Part shown: piece by piece, positions 49,209-60,264 of the stretch
Numbering within the stretch: position 1 is the first letter of the stretch
Layout of the letters: each line of letters opens with the position of its first letter
Assembly: GCF_000313135.1 (NCBI RefSeq)
Contig: NW_004457356.1
Location: 169,221 to 233,220 of the forward strand
Length of the DNA: 64,000 bases
From: Acanthamoeba castellanii str. Neff
Taxonomy: Eukaryota; Discosea; Longamoebia; Acanthamoebidae
Reading direction: 5' to 3'
Program-made: the position numbers and the translations under genes
Notes under the pieces: generated by a model
Seen by the model: the letters and a program-made list of their open reading frames with translations, nothing else
Database searches by the model: none
What the model was told of the DNA's origin: nothing

Positions 49209-49219
49209 TGTAGGGTATG

Positions 49220-52200
49220 CTATTGGGCGGTAGTGGCGGCGGCGGCGGTGGCGGTGGAAGCGGCAGCGTCCTTCTCCTCCTGTCGCTCGCGGATGAGCTT
49301 GGCCGCGATCTCGTAGGCAAGGAAGCCCGCGGCGTTGGCCGGGAAGGCGCGCGACACGCACGGTCCGAAGCCCTTCCACACGCTGCGCCACCCGTTCTCT
49401 CGCACGTGCTGGCGGAAGCAATCCACGAACCCTGTGGTGTCGGCGACCAAGCGCAAGGTTAGGCCACGCGTCGTGTCATGTGTGTGTGTGTCGTGTCGTG
49501 TGTGTCGTGTGCGTCGTACCGCCGTCAAGGAGGAAGCGGTTCTTCTGGTACTTGGAGGAGCCCTCTGGTTCGGCCTGGAGCTGGGTCTTGATGAAGTCCA
49601 TGGGGTAGGACGTCACCCACGCCCCGAGGCCCGCCATGCCGCCCGCCAGCAGCAGCTCCAGCGGGTGAAGGTCGTCTCCGTCGGCTGTTGCAGAGGCACG
49701 CCCAGCTTAGTTACCTCAATCAAACACGCACACGCACACGCACACGCACACGCACACGCACACGCACACGCACACGCACACGCACACGCACACGCACACG
49801 CACACGCACACGACAAGTCGTGCGCAGTACCTGTGTAAGTGTCGGTGTTGTGGAGCGAGATGAGCCAGCGCTTGACCAGCTCGTAGACCATGAACTGGCC
49901 CGCGTAGGCCGGCATCTCTCGGTAGATGGTGGCGCTCATGCCCTGCACGTGTACGGTGCGCGGTGCGCGGTGCGCGTGCGTGAGTCCCATGAGCAACGAT
50001 CGGCGCGAGGAGCGCAATGAGTAGGAGTACCTTGGCGAGGCCGAAGACGCCCCGCTCCTTGACGATGTGCCTGATCACACCGATGGGACCCTTGTGCACC
50101 TTTTCCTGCGCCTCCCCACGCGATCCTGCACAATGAAGTTAATAATATCATTATTTGGATATGTTATTTAATAAAGAAAAAGATAGATAAATAGTTAAAT
50201 AATAATTGGCAGAAACTAACATAAAAGAAAAGAGAGAGAGAGAGAGAGCTGAGAGTTGTACCAAAGAAGGAAGTGGGCGCGTTGTATTGGATCTGGAGGC
50301 GCGTTTTGACCAACTCGACGGGCGAAATGATGAAGCTGTTGACGAAGCCCGCCCAACCGCCGGCCAGCGCCAGCTGCCACAAATTGAGCGGCTTGTCGGG
50401 ATCGTCTGCACGCGCGAGGGACCAACACAGCGTCAACGGAGTGAGCCCTGCCCCAGATGGGCAGCATCGGCCGAGTGCCAATCGCAAAAGAAAGAAGACG
50501 AAGACGAAGACGAAGAGAGGAAGGCGTACCAGGGTCGCGTAGGAAAGACTTGGCCTGGCCGTAGGCTGCGAACACGATGGCGTTGACCAGGGGAATGCTG
50601 GCCATGGGCGAACCCATGCCCTTGTACAAGCCTCGCACCTGTCATTGGTCGACACAATCGCACGGCACGCACGGCACGCACACGACACGCATGAATGTCA
50701 GTTGTGCGTCATCCCATAGCAGCGAGGTTAAACTCGGCGACGTACCCCCTCTTTGCGAATGGTGCGCATGGTGGCGTCGATGGCGCCCGAGAAAAGGCCC
50801 TTCTGTCCAGTCTGCAGCCGGACCTTGATGGTGTCGAACGGATGGCCCACCTGCCCCCATCGCACACCCACCAACGTACGATTACGCCACCATCGATGGT
50901 GATCTTAGGACTGGTACCGCAACACCATAATTTCTAATCATTACGATAAATAAACAATAAACAAACATAATAAATTTATGTACCAGTGTGATGGCGACGC
51001 CGGCAAGTGTTCCTATGAGTTACACCAAAACACGAAACGAAACCAAAACGAAAACGAAACCGAGACTCAGTTGACAAAAAGATACAAAAGATTTGGACGG
51101 CGGCGAGTGAGGGCGTACCGGCCAGGAAATCCTGCAGCGGCGTGAGCTCTGCGAATGGGAGAGTAGTCCGGCCGAAGGTCAGAAGAGAAAAAGAGAAAAA
51201 GAGAAACGAGCGAAACGAGAAACGAGGAGAGCCAGAAGCGTGGTTGATGATAACTGGGCCGATATCTGGTGATGGAGAAGTGGTGGCGATGGCGATTGTA
51301 GAGAGAGGGAGAGCGGGCGGAGAACGTACGCTGGGCCATGGGCAGCATCCCGCCGGGAAGTGGCAATCCGGCACCCGTGTACCAGTAGCTCAGCGCATGC
51401 TTCAAATATCGCTCCACCTGCACGCGCGCGATGTGATTGTGTGATTTGTTGCACGTGTCAGAGACGTGAAAAAGAAGAACCCGTGAATCGAAGCGAGGGC
51501 GTCACCTTGTGCGGGTCGTCTTCCCTTTGCGCCTCGACGAAGATTTCGAGGAACTCGGGGAAGGTCACCTTGGTGGGATGCACCGGCTCGGTCATGGCCA
51601 GCATGTCGTCCAGCCGCTCCTGCACCATCGTCACATCAGGATTGTGCCGTGTGTGTGCGTGCGTGTGCGTGTGTGCGTGTTTGTGTGTGTGTGGCGCGAG
51701 GTGGTACCTCTTCCGGATGCAGGCTGACGGATCGGAGAGCGTTGCGCAGCTCCTCGCGATGAATTGAGCCGCGATCTCGCTTGTCGAAGCTGTGAAATAT
51801 CTTCAGGCCCACGAACACACTGTCGGTATGTGGGTTCATGATCGCATCATGTGAGTGTCGGTCTCCAGCTGGTAATGCGCACACGTCAGAACAGAACAGA
51901 AGGCAGAGGCGCTACGTACTGGTAGAATTGCTCAAAGTTGAGAGAGCCTCGTCCCTTGGTGTCCACGGCATCCAGTATACGCTTGACGTCACCCTACGCG
52001 ACAGCCGAACGCCACGTTCAATCTCTGTCTCTCTACAAAAAAATCAATTGAGATGGAGGAGAGAGTACCTCATGCATTGGGACGCCGTGGTCGGCGAGGA
52101 CCGTCTGAAGGGCCGAATCGCGGACGAGGTGGTCCTCGTCCCTGGCGTAGCGGTGGTAGGCATCGAATGCTTGCTGTAGCAGTCCGCCGCCGTTGTTATG

Positions 52201-52320
52201 GTTGCTATGATCCTTGGTGTAGGTACGCGTGGAAGATGGAGGAGGAGATGTCGGTAATGCAGCTGGATCCAGGCCGACACCTAACGCCTCCTCTTTCCCC
52301 CCTGTATGTTCTGGGCGCAT
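49220..52320 (-). CDS. EF-hand mitochondrial carrier (SLC25 family)
   Basis: Calcium-regulated inner-membrane carrier. It starts MRPEHTGGKEEALGVGLDPA (52320). The N-terminal half has EF-hand-like loops (DTKGRGSLNFEQF, DKRDRGSIHREEL, then VTFPEFLEIFVEAQ). The carrier half has the three repeats with PxDxxK signatures: HPFDTIKVRLQT, SPVELVKTRLQIQ (Asp replaced by Glu) and YPMDFIKTQLQAE. Matching second-helix blocks are VRGLYKGMGSPMASIPL, GMSATIYREMPAYAGQF and WRSVWKGFGPCVSRAFPAN. The layout resembles SCaMC/ATP-Mg-Pi or aspartate-glutamate carriers; matrix residues fit the carnitine/ornithine-like group equally well. Substrate not assigned. The C-terminal tail is Ala/Thr-rich. Confidence 0.9.
49724..49812. 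repeat. (CACACG)n tandem repeat
   Basis: About 15 near-perfect hexamer copies (89 bases) in an intron of the mitochondrial carrier gene, a few bases from the acceptor side of the YPMDFIK exon. Confidence 0.95.
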
Positions 52321-52734
52321 TTAATCGTGATCCACAGTAGGAACTCCAGCTCTCCTAAATCACTGGCGTAGCGCGCTCCCTTGCTCACCACTTGATCTCG
52401 CGTCACACGAGTTATGACGCCTGGCAAGAGGCACTGGCAAGACCTAATCAGTCTGATCAAAATGATTTCGAATCACACCAGATTATCTATCAAGCGAACA
52501 AATCGCCGAAAATGGCACGACACTCGAGAACACTACGGGCGATGTGTGAGCTATGGCAATACCTTGTTCGGTCGCGACCTCTGGGAGTACGAGACAACGG
52601 CAAGATGAAGAGGCGCCAAGCAACACGCTGTATCCCCGTTTATCGGTCAATTTCCTTTTCTATTCTTTTTATTTCTTTATTGTAGCAAAGAAGTCTCCCG
52701 CCCACACTACTCCGACTTCCAAGCCTCCTTCGAT
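52321..52734. other. Intergenic, 414 bases
   Basis: Between the start of the carrier (minus) and the stop of the EGF-TM2 gene (minus). Open frames here read as low-quality peptide; nothing is supported. Confidence 0.5.
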
Positions 52735-53842
52735 CTAAAAGCCCTCGAGGTAGTATCCGTCGTAGTCGTTCATGTCATCGGTCAGGATCATGATCCAATC
52801 CACCAGACACCAGATGCTGCGCGTTACAGATTCACGCAAGAAGGTGAGAAAACGAAAGAGAACGAATAGCCGGCTAACAAACGTGTACCTGACGGCTATG
52901 AGGGTCGCGCTGGCGAGGAGGTTGACCACCACGTAGGTCACGACCATGCCCGCCGTGCCACAGCACACCTTCGAGAACCCACTGTGAATGCACAAAACAT
53001 CATACACGATCAGACGCACGCCACGACACATGACATGCCACGCACACACTGCACGAACAACAAGTCGGGAAGCTGGTGATCAAGAAGAGAAGGTGGCTCG
53101 TACGCTCCGATGTTGCCGAAGCAGAGAAGAAGGCAGGCGCTCCAGTACATGACGATCTTGCCCACGCCCTGGCCAATGTAGCCCAGGTAGAACGAAGAGG
53201 CGCCGGTGAACGCGCCGATGAAGAACTCGAGCAGGAACGCCGTCAGCTTCTACTCTCGCACGAAAAGCAACGGTCAACAAGTGGCTCGTGTGCAGCAAGT
53301 GGAGAGTCAACAATTAAAAAATAAATAATAATTAATAAATATTGTGTACCGGAAGTAAAATCAATTAGATCAACGGCCACAAAGATAATAAATAAATAAA
53401 TATAAATAAATAAATGCACACAAGGAAAGGAACTCTTCGTACGGATTTGCGTTCGTGGTGGCACGTGTAGCCGGTCCAGCCCTCCTGGCAGACGCAGGTG
53501 CCGTTGACGCAGTCGCCGTGGTCGTTGCACACGTTGGTCGCGTTGACGTTGCACGCACCGCCGCCGTTCTCGCCGGCGTGCTGCCTCCTCAAGTGCACTC
53601 GCGCGCCCGCGTTCTCCTCTTCCTCCACATCCTCGGGGAGTCCGACCTGCTGCTCGCGGCCGCGCAGGTTGTAGCCCATGCGGGCCGACCACACGTGCGC
53701 CACCGGCTCCAGGTAGGCCGACCAGGCCGACGGCCTCACCACCGGCGGCATCGGCAGCGGCGGAGGCCGGCAGTGCGCAGCAGGCGACGGCGGCCAGGAG
53801 GACGAGAAGAGAGATCACCATGGTTGCGTTGTTGAGCTGCAT
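52735..53842 (-). CDS. EGF-like plus TM2-domain membrane protein
   Basis: Secretory-pathway membrane protein. The start MQLNNATMVISLLVLLAAVA (53842) is a signal peptide. An EGF-like module follows: CNVNATNVCNDHGDCVNGTC and VCQEGWTGYTCHH, with six Cys in EGF spacing. The TM2 domain spans LTAFLLEFFIGAFTGASSFY, LGYIGQGVGKIVMYWSACLL and WCLVDWIMILTD. The C-terminus ends DDMNDYDGYYLEGF at 52735. The signal peptide and the EGF part lie in frames one base apart. Either a small non-canonical intron (about 85 bases, GTCGGC...CAGCAG) or a frameshift/assembly error must lie between 53750 and 53650. TM2 proteins of animals are linked to Notch signalling and phagocytosis; here the role is unknown. Confidence 0.75.
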
Positions 53843-54290
53843 CGTGCTGGGGTGGTGTGCTTGGTGCTTGGGGTGAGTGAGGAATGGAAATGGCTCGTGG
53901 GAAGAGCTATGTAGGTGACCAAACGGACCACGGAGTAGAGGCCCACGGTGACACTTTCGCGGAGGATAGGTTGGGGCTTCACCTAAGTGTAATTCATTCA
54001 CAGAGAGTCAAGATTGGCGGGATTTTATGAAATAAATTGAGAATGACGAACCGGGCAAGCATGTAGTTGTCGACAATAACTCTTCACTCGAGAAGGCGCG
54101 GCCGTGGTGATAAAAAGTGGGCCAACGACCTGGTGACCAAATTTGGGTACCGTTATCTAAAAATGAGCTCACCCCTTCCTTTTCACTCAGCCACCAGTGG
54201 CCCTGCCGCTTTTCCAAACGCTTCTAGTGGGCCGTTTGTACTTTGTTGACTATCCACCTTTTTCTTCACCTCCCTCAAACATACAACGAC
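53843..54290. promoter_or_regulatory. Divergent spacer, 448 bases
   Basis: Between the EGF-TM2 start (minus) and the Cys-rich PLAC8-like start (plus). It presumably carries both promoters; no gene was recognised. Confidence 0.5.
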
Positions 54291-55101
54291 ATGGCGTTCC
54301 TCAACTTGGAGTGGTCTGGCAATGCTGGCGCCTGCTGGGGCCTCAACTGCAGTCCTTGCTGGTTAGCTTTGACCCCTCCACCTCAACTTCTCTCTTACTT
54401 TTAGTTTTCGCCATGAGACATCAAGATTGACCTTGAGCCTTTTCTCAACTCCTCCCCTCCCCCAGCGGTGATCCTTGCAACTTCATGGACGGCCTGGAGT
54501 GCTGTACGTCGCCTCCCAGACCCACCGGGTAGAGCGTTTATTCACGTGTGCGTTTGATTTCTTCAGGCCTGGGCTGGTGGTGCTGTGGACCCTGCCATCT
54601 TGCCAAGTTCCACTCCAAGACCGTTGACCAGGAGTGCGCTCTGATCAACCACTGCCTTCCCGCCTGGTGCTGCGGCTGGTACCAGCTCCCCTTTCTTACA
54701 ACTTTTGTCAATCAATCGCTACTTCATCAACTCACCCAACGTCCCACTTCATTTCAGCTTCGTCTCCCCCCTCGTCCGCCGCAACCTCCGCGTCGGCCTG
54801 GGCGTCGGCAAGGACGAGACCATGGACCTCGTGGGCGACTTCCTCTTGGTCTGGTACGTTCATCGCCTCCCACATCAAATCCCACATTTCTGACATCTCA
54901 GCTTCAAATTGAAGATATCGAGATGAATTTCGAATTGATTTCGTTCATCTCACTCACGTGATCCCCCGCTTCAGGTGCTGCGGACCGTGCGCCATGGGCC
55001 AGATGCTCAGGGCCGCCGACAAGGCCGACTGGAACTCCTTCCCCGAGTGGGGGCCCTCCCTCGGCCGCGTCTCCGTCGAGCCCTTCAAGATGATGAAGTA
55101 A
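54291..55101 (+). CDS. Cys-rich PLAC8-like protein
   Basis: Small multi-exon protein starting MAFLNLEWSGNAGACWGLNC. Cysteines cluster in blocks: SPCW, CGDPCNFMDGLECC, LGWWCCGPCHLAKFH, ALINHCLPAWCCGWY and, after a long non-Cys helix (RNLRVGLGVGKDETMDLVGD), CCGPCAMGQMLRAADKADW. CCGPC-x-(L/M) motifs near the end match the PLAC8 (DUF614) pattern. PLAC8 proteins are membrane-associated Cys-rich proteins in plants, fungi, animals and amoebae with roles in size control and metal resistance. The function here is not determined. An AATAAA at 55196-55201 fits its poly(A) site. Confidence 0.75.
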
Positions 55102-55195
55102 GAACAACAAGCGACGAGCCTACACGCAAGTGACAAGCTCCACCACGAGCCCTCAATACGTTTTACATGAGTAGACTTGCTTGAGATCGAAAGTC

Positions 55196-55201
55196 AATAA
55201 A
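55196..55201 (+). promoter_or_regulatory. Poly(A) signal AATAAA
   Basis: Hexamer 95 bases after the PLAC8-like stop, before the convergent CaMKII-AD stop. Confidence 0.5.
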
Positions 55202-55238
55202 CGAGAAACAGGATAGCCTTTACACGGTTCTTTTTCTC

Positions 55239-55934
55239 TCAGTTGTGGGTGTTGGGGGCCGAGCGGTGGAAGTGTACGTGCTTCCACGTGCCTTCGACCT
55301 TGTGCCACACTCGCGTCTCCTCGAACGCGAGGGTCATGGGCTTGCCCCCCTCGCCCACTTTCTGTCGAAACATAAGCCAGCAACCAATGCGCGCAAGCGA
55401 GTGAAGTGGTCATCGATGCAAGACGAGCAAGAACGAGAGAGAGAGAGAGAAAGGTGGAAGGCGCACCTGGATGAGGCGGATGTAGGCGACAATACCCACG
55501 GAGCCGCCGCCGAGGAGGGTGACCTTGGGCGAGGACATGGTGGTGTTGACTGGGCTTGCCCCGCCATCCTTCCTGCCCTGGGCCAGATCAAAGTAGAATC
55601 TGTGGAAGGGCATCCCTTCGACCAGATGGCCTGACGCCCGCCGCCGCAGGTCAGTGTAGGTCCCGTCAGGGCGGTTGAAGCACATCTTTGCCACTTGTTG
55701 AGAGAGCGGTACCCTGGGCTTCTGGTTCAAAGCAGGTGAGACTTGCATCGCAGAGCTCGGCGTAGGTGCCCCAGTCCCCCGCAGCAATGCTCTCCAGCAG
55801 CCTCATTGTGCCTCATCATCCATTAGTCGCAAATCGAATTGATCGCGCAGATCATGCGATCGCACTACACAACCCGAAAGGATGTGCGGAGGGTACCTCT
55901 TGGTCAGCTGAACAAGGGCCTGCTCAGCCTCCAT
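55239..55934 (-). CDS. Free-standing CaMKII association-domain protein
   Basis: Starts MEAEQALVQLTKR (55934) and splices in phase to LLESIAAGDWGTYAELCDAS. The next blocks are LTCFEPEAQ, HLVEGMPFHRFYFDLAQGRK, SPKVTLLGGGSVGIVAYIRL and FEETRVWHKVEGTWKHVHFH followed by RS. This is the calcium/calmodulin-dependent kinase II association domain (oligomerisation hub), which in metazoan CaMKII assembles 12-14 subunits. The whole gene encodes only this domain (about 150 residues) with no kinase or calmodulin-binding region. It ends APNTHN at 55239. Such single-domain SnoaL/NTF2-fold proteins occur widely, and the RVWHKxxGxWxxVHFHRS end is close to CaMKII. It faces the translin start 75 bases away. Confidence 0.88.
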
Positions 55935-56009
55935 GAGCTGGTTGAATTTGCGATGTTGTCGTGAAGGGAGGACAAAAGAAAAGGTTTTATTATTGTTGCA
56001 CAAAACACG
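55935..56009. promoter_or_regulatory. Candidate bidirectional promoter between CaMKII-AD and translin genes
   Basis: Only 75 bases separate the two divergent ATGs. It is AT-rich with an AAAAGAAAAGG run. Transcription start sites for both genes must lie here or inside the opposite gene. Confidence 0.5.
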
Positions 56010-57286
56010 ATGGAGATCGAAGGAGCAGGAGGCGATGCCGAGTACAAGAAGTTGGAGGCTGTGGTGAACATGTTCGCAGGCTATAACGACAATTTGGCCA
56101 AGGAGGGCGAGCTGAAGGACGCCATCCGCAAGGTAACCAAAGAAATCGATGGCAAATGTCGCGAAATGAAGACGATCCTCGGTCAGATCCACTCGGGGCG
56201 CACGGACGGTACTGCCTCCTTCTCGGCACACCAGAAGCGGCACCAAATATTGCTCTAGACTGCATCAATGCATCGTTTATTTGTTCATCTTCTTCAATCG
56301 TTGGGGTGGGGCACAACAGTGGCCGCGGTGTGCGCTCGGGCAAGGGCTTTCGTGCCGGGCCTGAAGGCCAACTTTGCCGAGCTGAAGGAGGTCGCCCAGA
56401 AGAACAAACACTACTACCAGTACGCTACGCTTGCACATCTGCACCTTCTGGGCTTGCGCCGCTGCGCGATGTCTAACAACGACTCGCTACGCGACGGCCT
56501 GCCTTGCCAGGTATCGCGAGTTCTGGAAGAACGCCCAGTCCACGATCGTGTTCCTGGTCGGGCTGGTGCAGTTCCTGGAGGACGGCCGGCTCATCTCGCT
56601 CAGGGAGGTCGAGGAGATGCTGGACCGTACGTGTGCCCCGCCCAATTCTCCATCTTTCGCGTCTTCGATCGGTTTCGTTGCAACCGCTGACGCCAAGGAC
56701 CCCTCTTCACTTCGCTGCAGTGCCGGGCGAGGTTGAGGCAGAGGGAGCGCAGTCGTCGTTCGCCATCGACATTCCCGACTTCCTGTACGGTCTGGCGATG
56801 ATTCCCAACGAACTGGTAACACACAACATCATGTTTCGTCGTCGGTTTTGTAATGAGCTCACTGTGTGTGTGTGGCATGTGGTTTCGATCACCGCACACA
56901 GTCGCGCTTGTGTGTCAACAGAGCGACGGCCGGCGACTACGAGATGGTCTCTAGGATAGGCAATTTCGTGAACGAGCTCTACGCAGGCTTCCAGCTGCTC
57001 AACCTCAAGAACGACTTCCTCAGGAAGAAGTGCGTTGTCCCTTTTCCTCTGTTCCGCACGCACGCGCACCACGCACACACACGCACGCACACACACACAC
57101 ATACACACATACACACCATGCTGATAACACGTTTGCCTCGCACTTTGTGGACGACACGTAATCAGGTACGATTCGATCAAGTACGACCTGAAGAAAATCG
57201 AAGAGGTGACCTACGATCTCAGCATTCGAGGCCTCATCAAGTCTCCCGGCGCTGTCTCTGCTCCCGCGTCGAGCATGGCCGAGTGA
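56010..57286 (+). CDS. TSN: Translin (single-stranded nucleic acid binding, C3PO subunit)
   Basis: Starts MEIEGAGGDAEYKKLEAVVN. Exons give YREFWKNAQSTIVFLVGLVQ, FLYGLAMIPNELSRLCVNRA, TAGDYEMVSRIGNFVNELYA, GFQLLNLKNDFLRKK and YDLKKIEEVTYDLSIRGLIK. These match the translin core (SRLxVNxVTxGDYxxP, LNLKNDxLRKKYDxxKYDxKKxEEVxYDLSIRGL). Translin forms octamers and, with TRAX, the C3PO endonuclease that helps RNA silencing and tRNA maturation. No TRAX gene is in this window. It ends SMAE at 57286. Confidence 0.95.
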
Positions 57287-57495
57287 ACCAATGTCGCTCC
57301 AGACGTTGCCGAGTGACAAGGCTGCAGCCTCTCAGTTTATACAACACCGTTCCACCAGCACCTTTCCTCGGCGTGTGCGTGTGCGTGTGCGTGTGTGTCA
57401 GAGTCATGCGTCGTGTGAGCTGAGAAAACAAAAGGCCTTTTTTTTGCGCGGCAGGCCAACTTCAGAACGCTGATTTCTAAGTACGTGCGACAAAG

Positions 57496-59370
57496 ATGAA
57501 CGGCGGACCACCATCACCGTTGGGCGGCCTTCTGGACACGACGAATCCCTACTTCAGCGCGGGAGCCGGTCTGTTCGTGCTCGGAGGCGGGGCAACGCTG
57601 CTGCGCGGCGGATGGAAGTACGGAGCGGCCTACTTCCAACGCAATTTTATGGTCAAGATGGAGATCCCCTCCAAGGACCCCTCCTACTCGTGGGTGCTCA
57701 ACTGGATCACGGCAAGGGCCGCGCGGCAGACGCAGCACCTGAGTGTGGAAACATTCTACCAGAAAGATCCGACCGGTCGCATCAAGACCTCCTACAATCT
57801 CATCCCCTCGACTGGACGCCACTTTATCAAGCACAAGGTACCCTGCACCATTCAAGGATTTGTGTAATCTACATTTCCATTTAGATTGATTAAATGGGAA
57901 AAACTGAAGGAAATGTGAATGTGGTGTGCAGGGTTATTGGATGGTGGTGGAGCGAGCGCGCGAAAAGGCCATGGTCGACTTGACGAGCGGCACGCCGTGG
58001 GAGACTGTGACGTTCACCACGTACGGACGCAACCGAGAGCTCTTCCTCGATATTCTCCAGGAGGCCCGCGACATGGCGCTGGCCAAGGAGGAGGGCAAGA
58101 CCCTCATCTACACGGCCAACGGCTTCGAGTGGAAGGAGTTCGGCCAGCCGCGCGCCCGGCGGCCGCTCTCGTCGGTCATCCTCGACGGCGACCAGGCCGA
58201 GCGTCTCGCAGGCGACGTCAAGGAGTTCCTCGCCAACCAAAGCTGGTACCGAGATCGAGGTTAGCTCTTCTCACTTCTTCGTGTCGCTTTGTTGTTGTTG
58301 TCGTTCAGTCGATCTGATGATTCTGCCATTCCAGGCATTCCTTACCGCCGAGGCTATCTTCTCTACGGACCGCCGGGATCAGGGTACGCCCGACCTGACC
58401 GCGCTGGTGACTCCTGAAGGCTGAATGAATCTCAACTGGAGCCAACTCTCACCACCTCCACCAACGCAGCAAATCGAGCTTCATCACGGCGTTGGCCGGT
58501 GAGCTGCAGTACAACATATGCATGCTCAACCTCAGCGAAAGAGGCATGACAGGTACCTGCAACTGGGAACTTCGCTTTACTGAACACTCGCTCTAACATT
58601 GCCACCGTGTTTGTTCGAGCAGACGACAAGCTGGCCTACATGATGAGCATCGTGCCCACACGAAGCATCACGGTGCTCGAGGACGTCGACGCCGCGGCCA
58701 TTCGACGGTGCGTTTCTTTGCACCACCATCACCACGCCACAGGCCGAACAGCGCACAAGAGGAAGAAGACGCCCTCTGACCCCTCTTTTCTTGGAACAGA
58801 GAGCAACCCACGAGAGAATACCAAAGCTGCGTCACCTTTAGCGGTCTCCTCAACGTGCTGGACGGTGTGGCGTCGTCGGAAGAGCGACTCCTCTTCATGA
58901 CCACCAACCACATCGACCGATTAGACCCGGCCCTCATCCGTACGAGGCTCTCTCCTCCCTGCGGTTCCTGGGCTGCGCGCTGCACCTCTGACCCCCTTTT
59001 TTGCTGGCCTATGCAGGACCGGGGCGCGTGGATGTCAAGCTCGAGATGGGCAACGCGAGCGCCGATCAGGTCCGACGCATGTTCCTTCGCTTCTACCCCG
59101 ACCATGTACGTGATCTAGTTTCGACAGACACCACCTCGAGGCTATGCGCGGTCTCTGACTCGACGACACGTTTGACTCGATTTGTTTTGTCCCTCTCTTC
59201 CCCTTTCTTTGGCTTGACCGACGCAGGAGCGGTCGGCCGACGAGTTTGTGGCGCGAGTGGAGGCGGCGGGCAAGCCGGTGAGCATGGCGCAGCTCCAGGG
59301 CCACTTCATGCTGTTCAAGGAGCAGCCCCACAACGCCGTGTCCAACGCCGAACTGCTTTCAGCCGAGTAG
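57496..59370 (+). CDS. BCS1: BCS1-like AAA ATPase (mitochondrial bc1 complex chaperone)
   Basis: Inner-membrane AAA protein that translocates the Rieske protein for complex III assembly. It starts [20 protein letters not shown] with a single N-terminal hydrophobic segment ([15 protein letters not shown]). The BCS1-specific domain contains [20 protein letters not shown]. The AAA domain reads [14 protein letters not shown] and then [20 protein letters not shown]; an intron interrupts the Gly codon just before the Walker A Lys. Walker B region: [10 protein letters not shown]. Second region of homology: [20 protein letters not shown] and [20 protein letters not shown]. It ends SNAELLSAE at 59370. 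Confidence 0.95.
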
Positions 59371-60264
59371 CGCTGCAAACCGCAGTCAACCACAGAGTCA
59401 AACCGCACAAACAAACAGAGTTCACACAACAACAAACTACAACACCAGGTGCAACCCGTTAGGTATGTTCATCATCCACTGTCACCAGTGGCCTCTCCAC
59501 CAACCTCACCGCCGCCTTCGACAAACCGAGGGAACCCACATACATGAGCCAGAGAGACCGATTAACAGGGATCACCGCCACGTTTTCTGCCGAACGTGAC
59601 ATGGTCGACAACGTCCGTTTCGCTCACTTTCCGTGAAGTCGAGACGGAACAGAGACGGAACGGGGCAACAGCACAAAGCAACCGACGCCCCATTGCGAGT
59701 GATGACGAGCGCCGGTTGGGCTGGTGGACAGTATCCGGTAAAAAGGCCGGATTTAGTCCGCCGTCGTGGGACGAACTGGCGGTTCTGGCGAAATCTCGTA
59801 GGAGCGCGGCGGACCTGCCAAAAAAGTGGTGCTTTTTCGTGTCGACGCCAGGTGCGATTGGCGCCTGCTTCGGCGCCCAGGCTCAAAAGAGGCGTTTGCG
59901 GCTTCTGCCGCCTCTTCTTCTCATCGCGCGCCTCACCTCCTACCAACCGCAGGCCACCCACCAAGCCATCTACAACAAGCCTCCAGACAGGCGAGACTTT
60001 GAGCCTCAACAAGCAACCCGCGGCCCTACCAACGTTCGCATACCAGACAGGTACAGCGACTTTGTCTTCGTTGCAGCTACTCGGGGCAACCGTTGCAGCT
60101 ATCCTTCATCTTTTGCATCTTTTGTTGGTTTTTTCTCATCGAAGTTCGTGATACCAGCAGAGTCTGACCTTCCGAACCTCAAACAAGCACATCTTTGCAA
60201 AAGCGTCCGTTCAAATCCAGACACCTGAACGAGAAATCAACAACGACAGTAATCGAGCAACGTC
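59371..60264. other. Long intergenic stretch, 894 bases, without a supported gene
   Basis: Between BCS1 and the aminotransferase, both plus strand. Two overlapping open frames exist (59596-60228 and 59633-60151), but neither translation resembles a known family and neither looks clearly protein-like. The region could be the 3' UTR of BCS1, a 5' UTR or promoter of the aminotransferase, or hold an RNA gene. Confidence 0.5.

Noticed and set aside
52392..52685. Plus-strand open frame between the carrier and EGF-TM2 genes
   Set aside because: No recognisable domain, and no splice partners in phase on either side.
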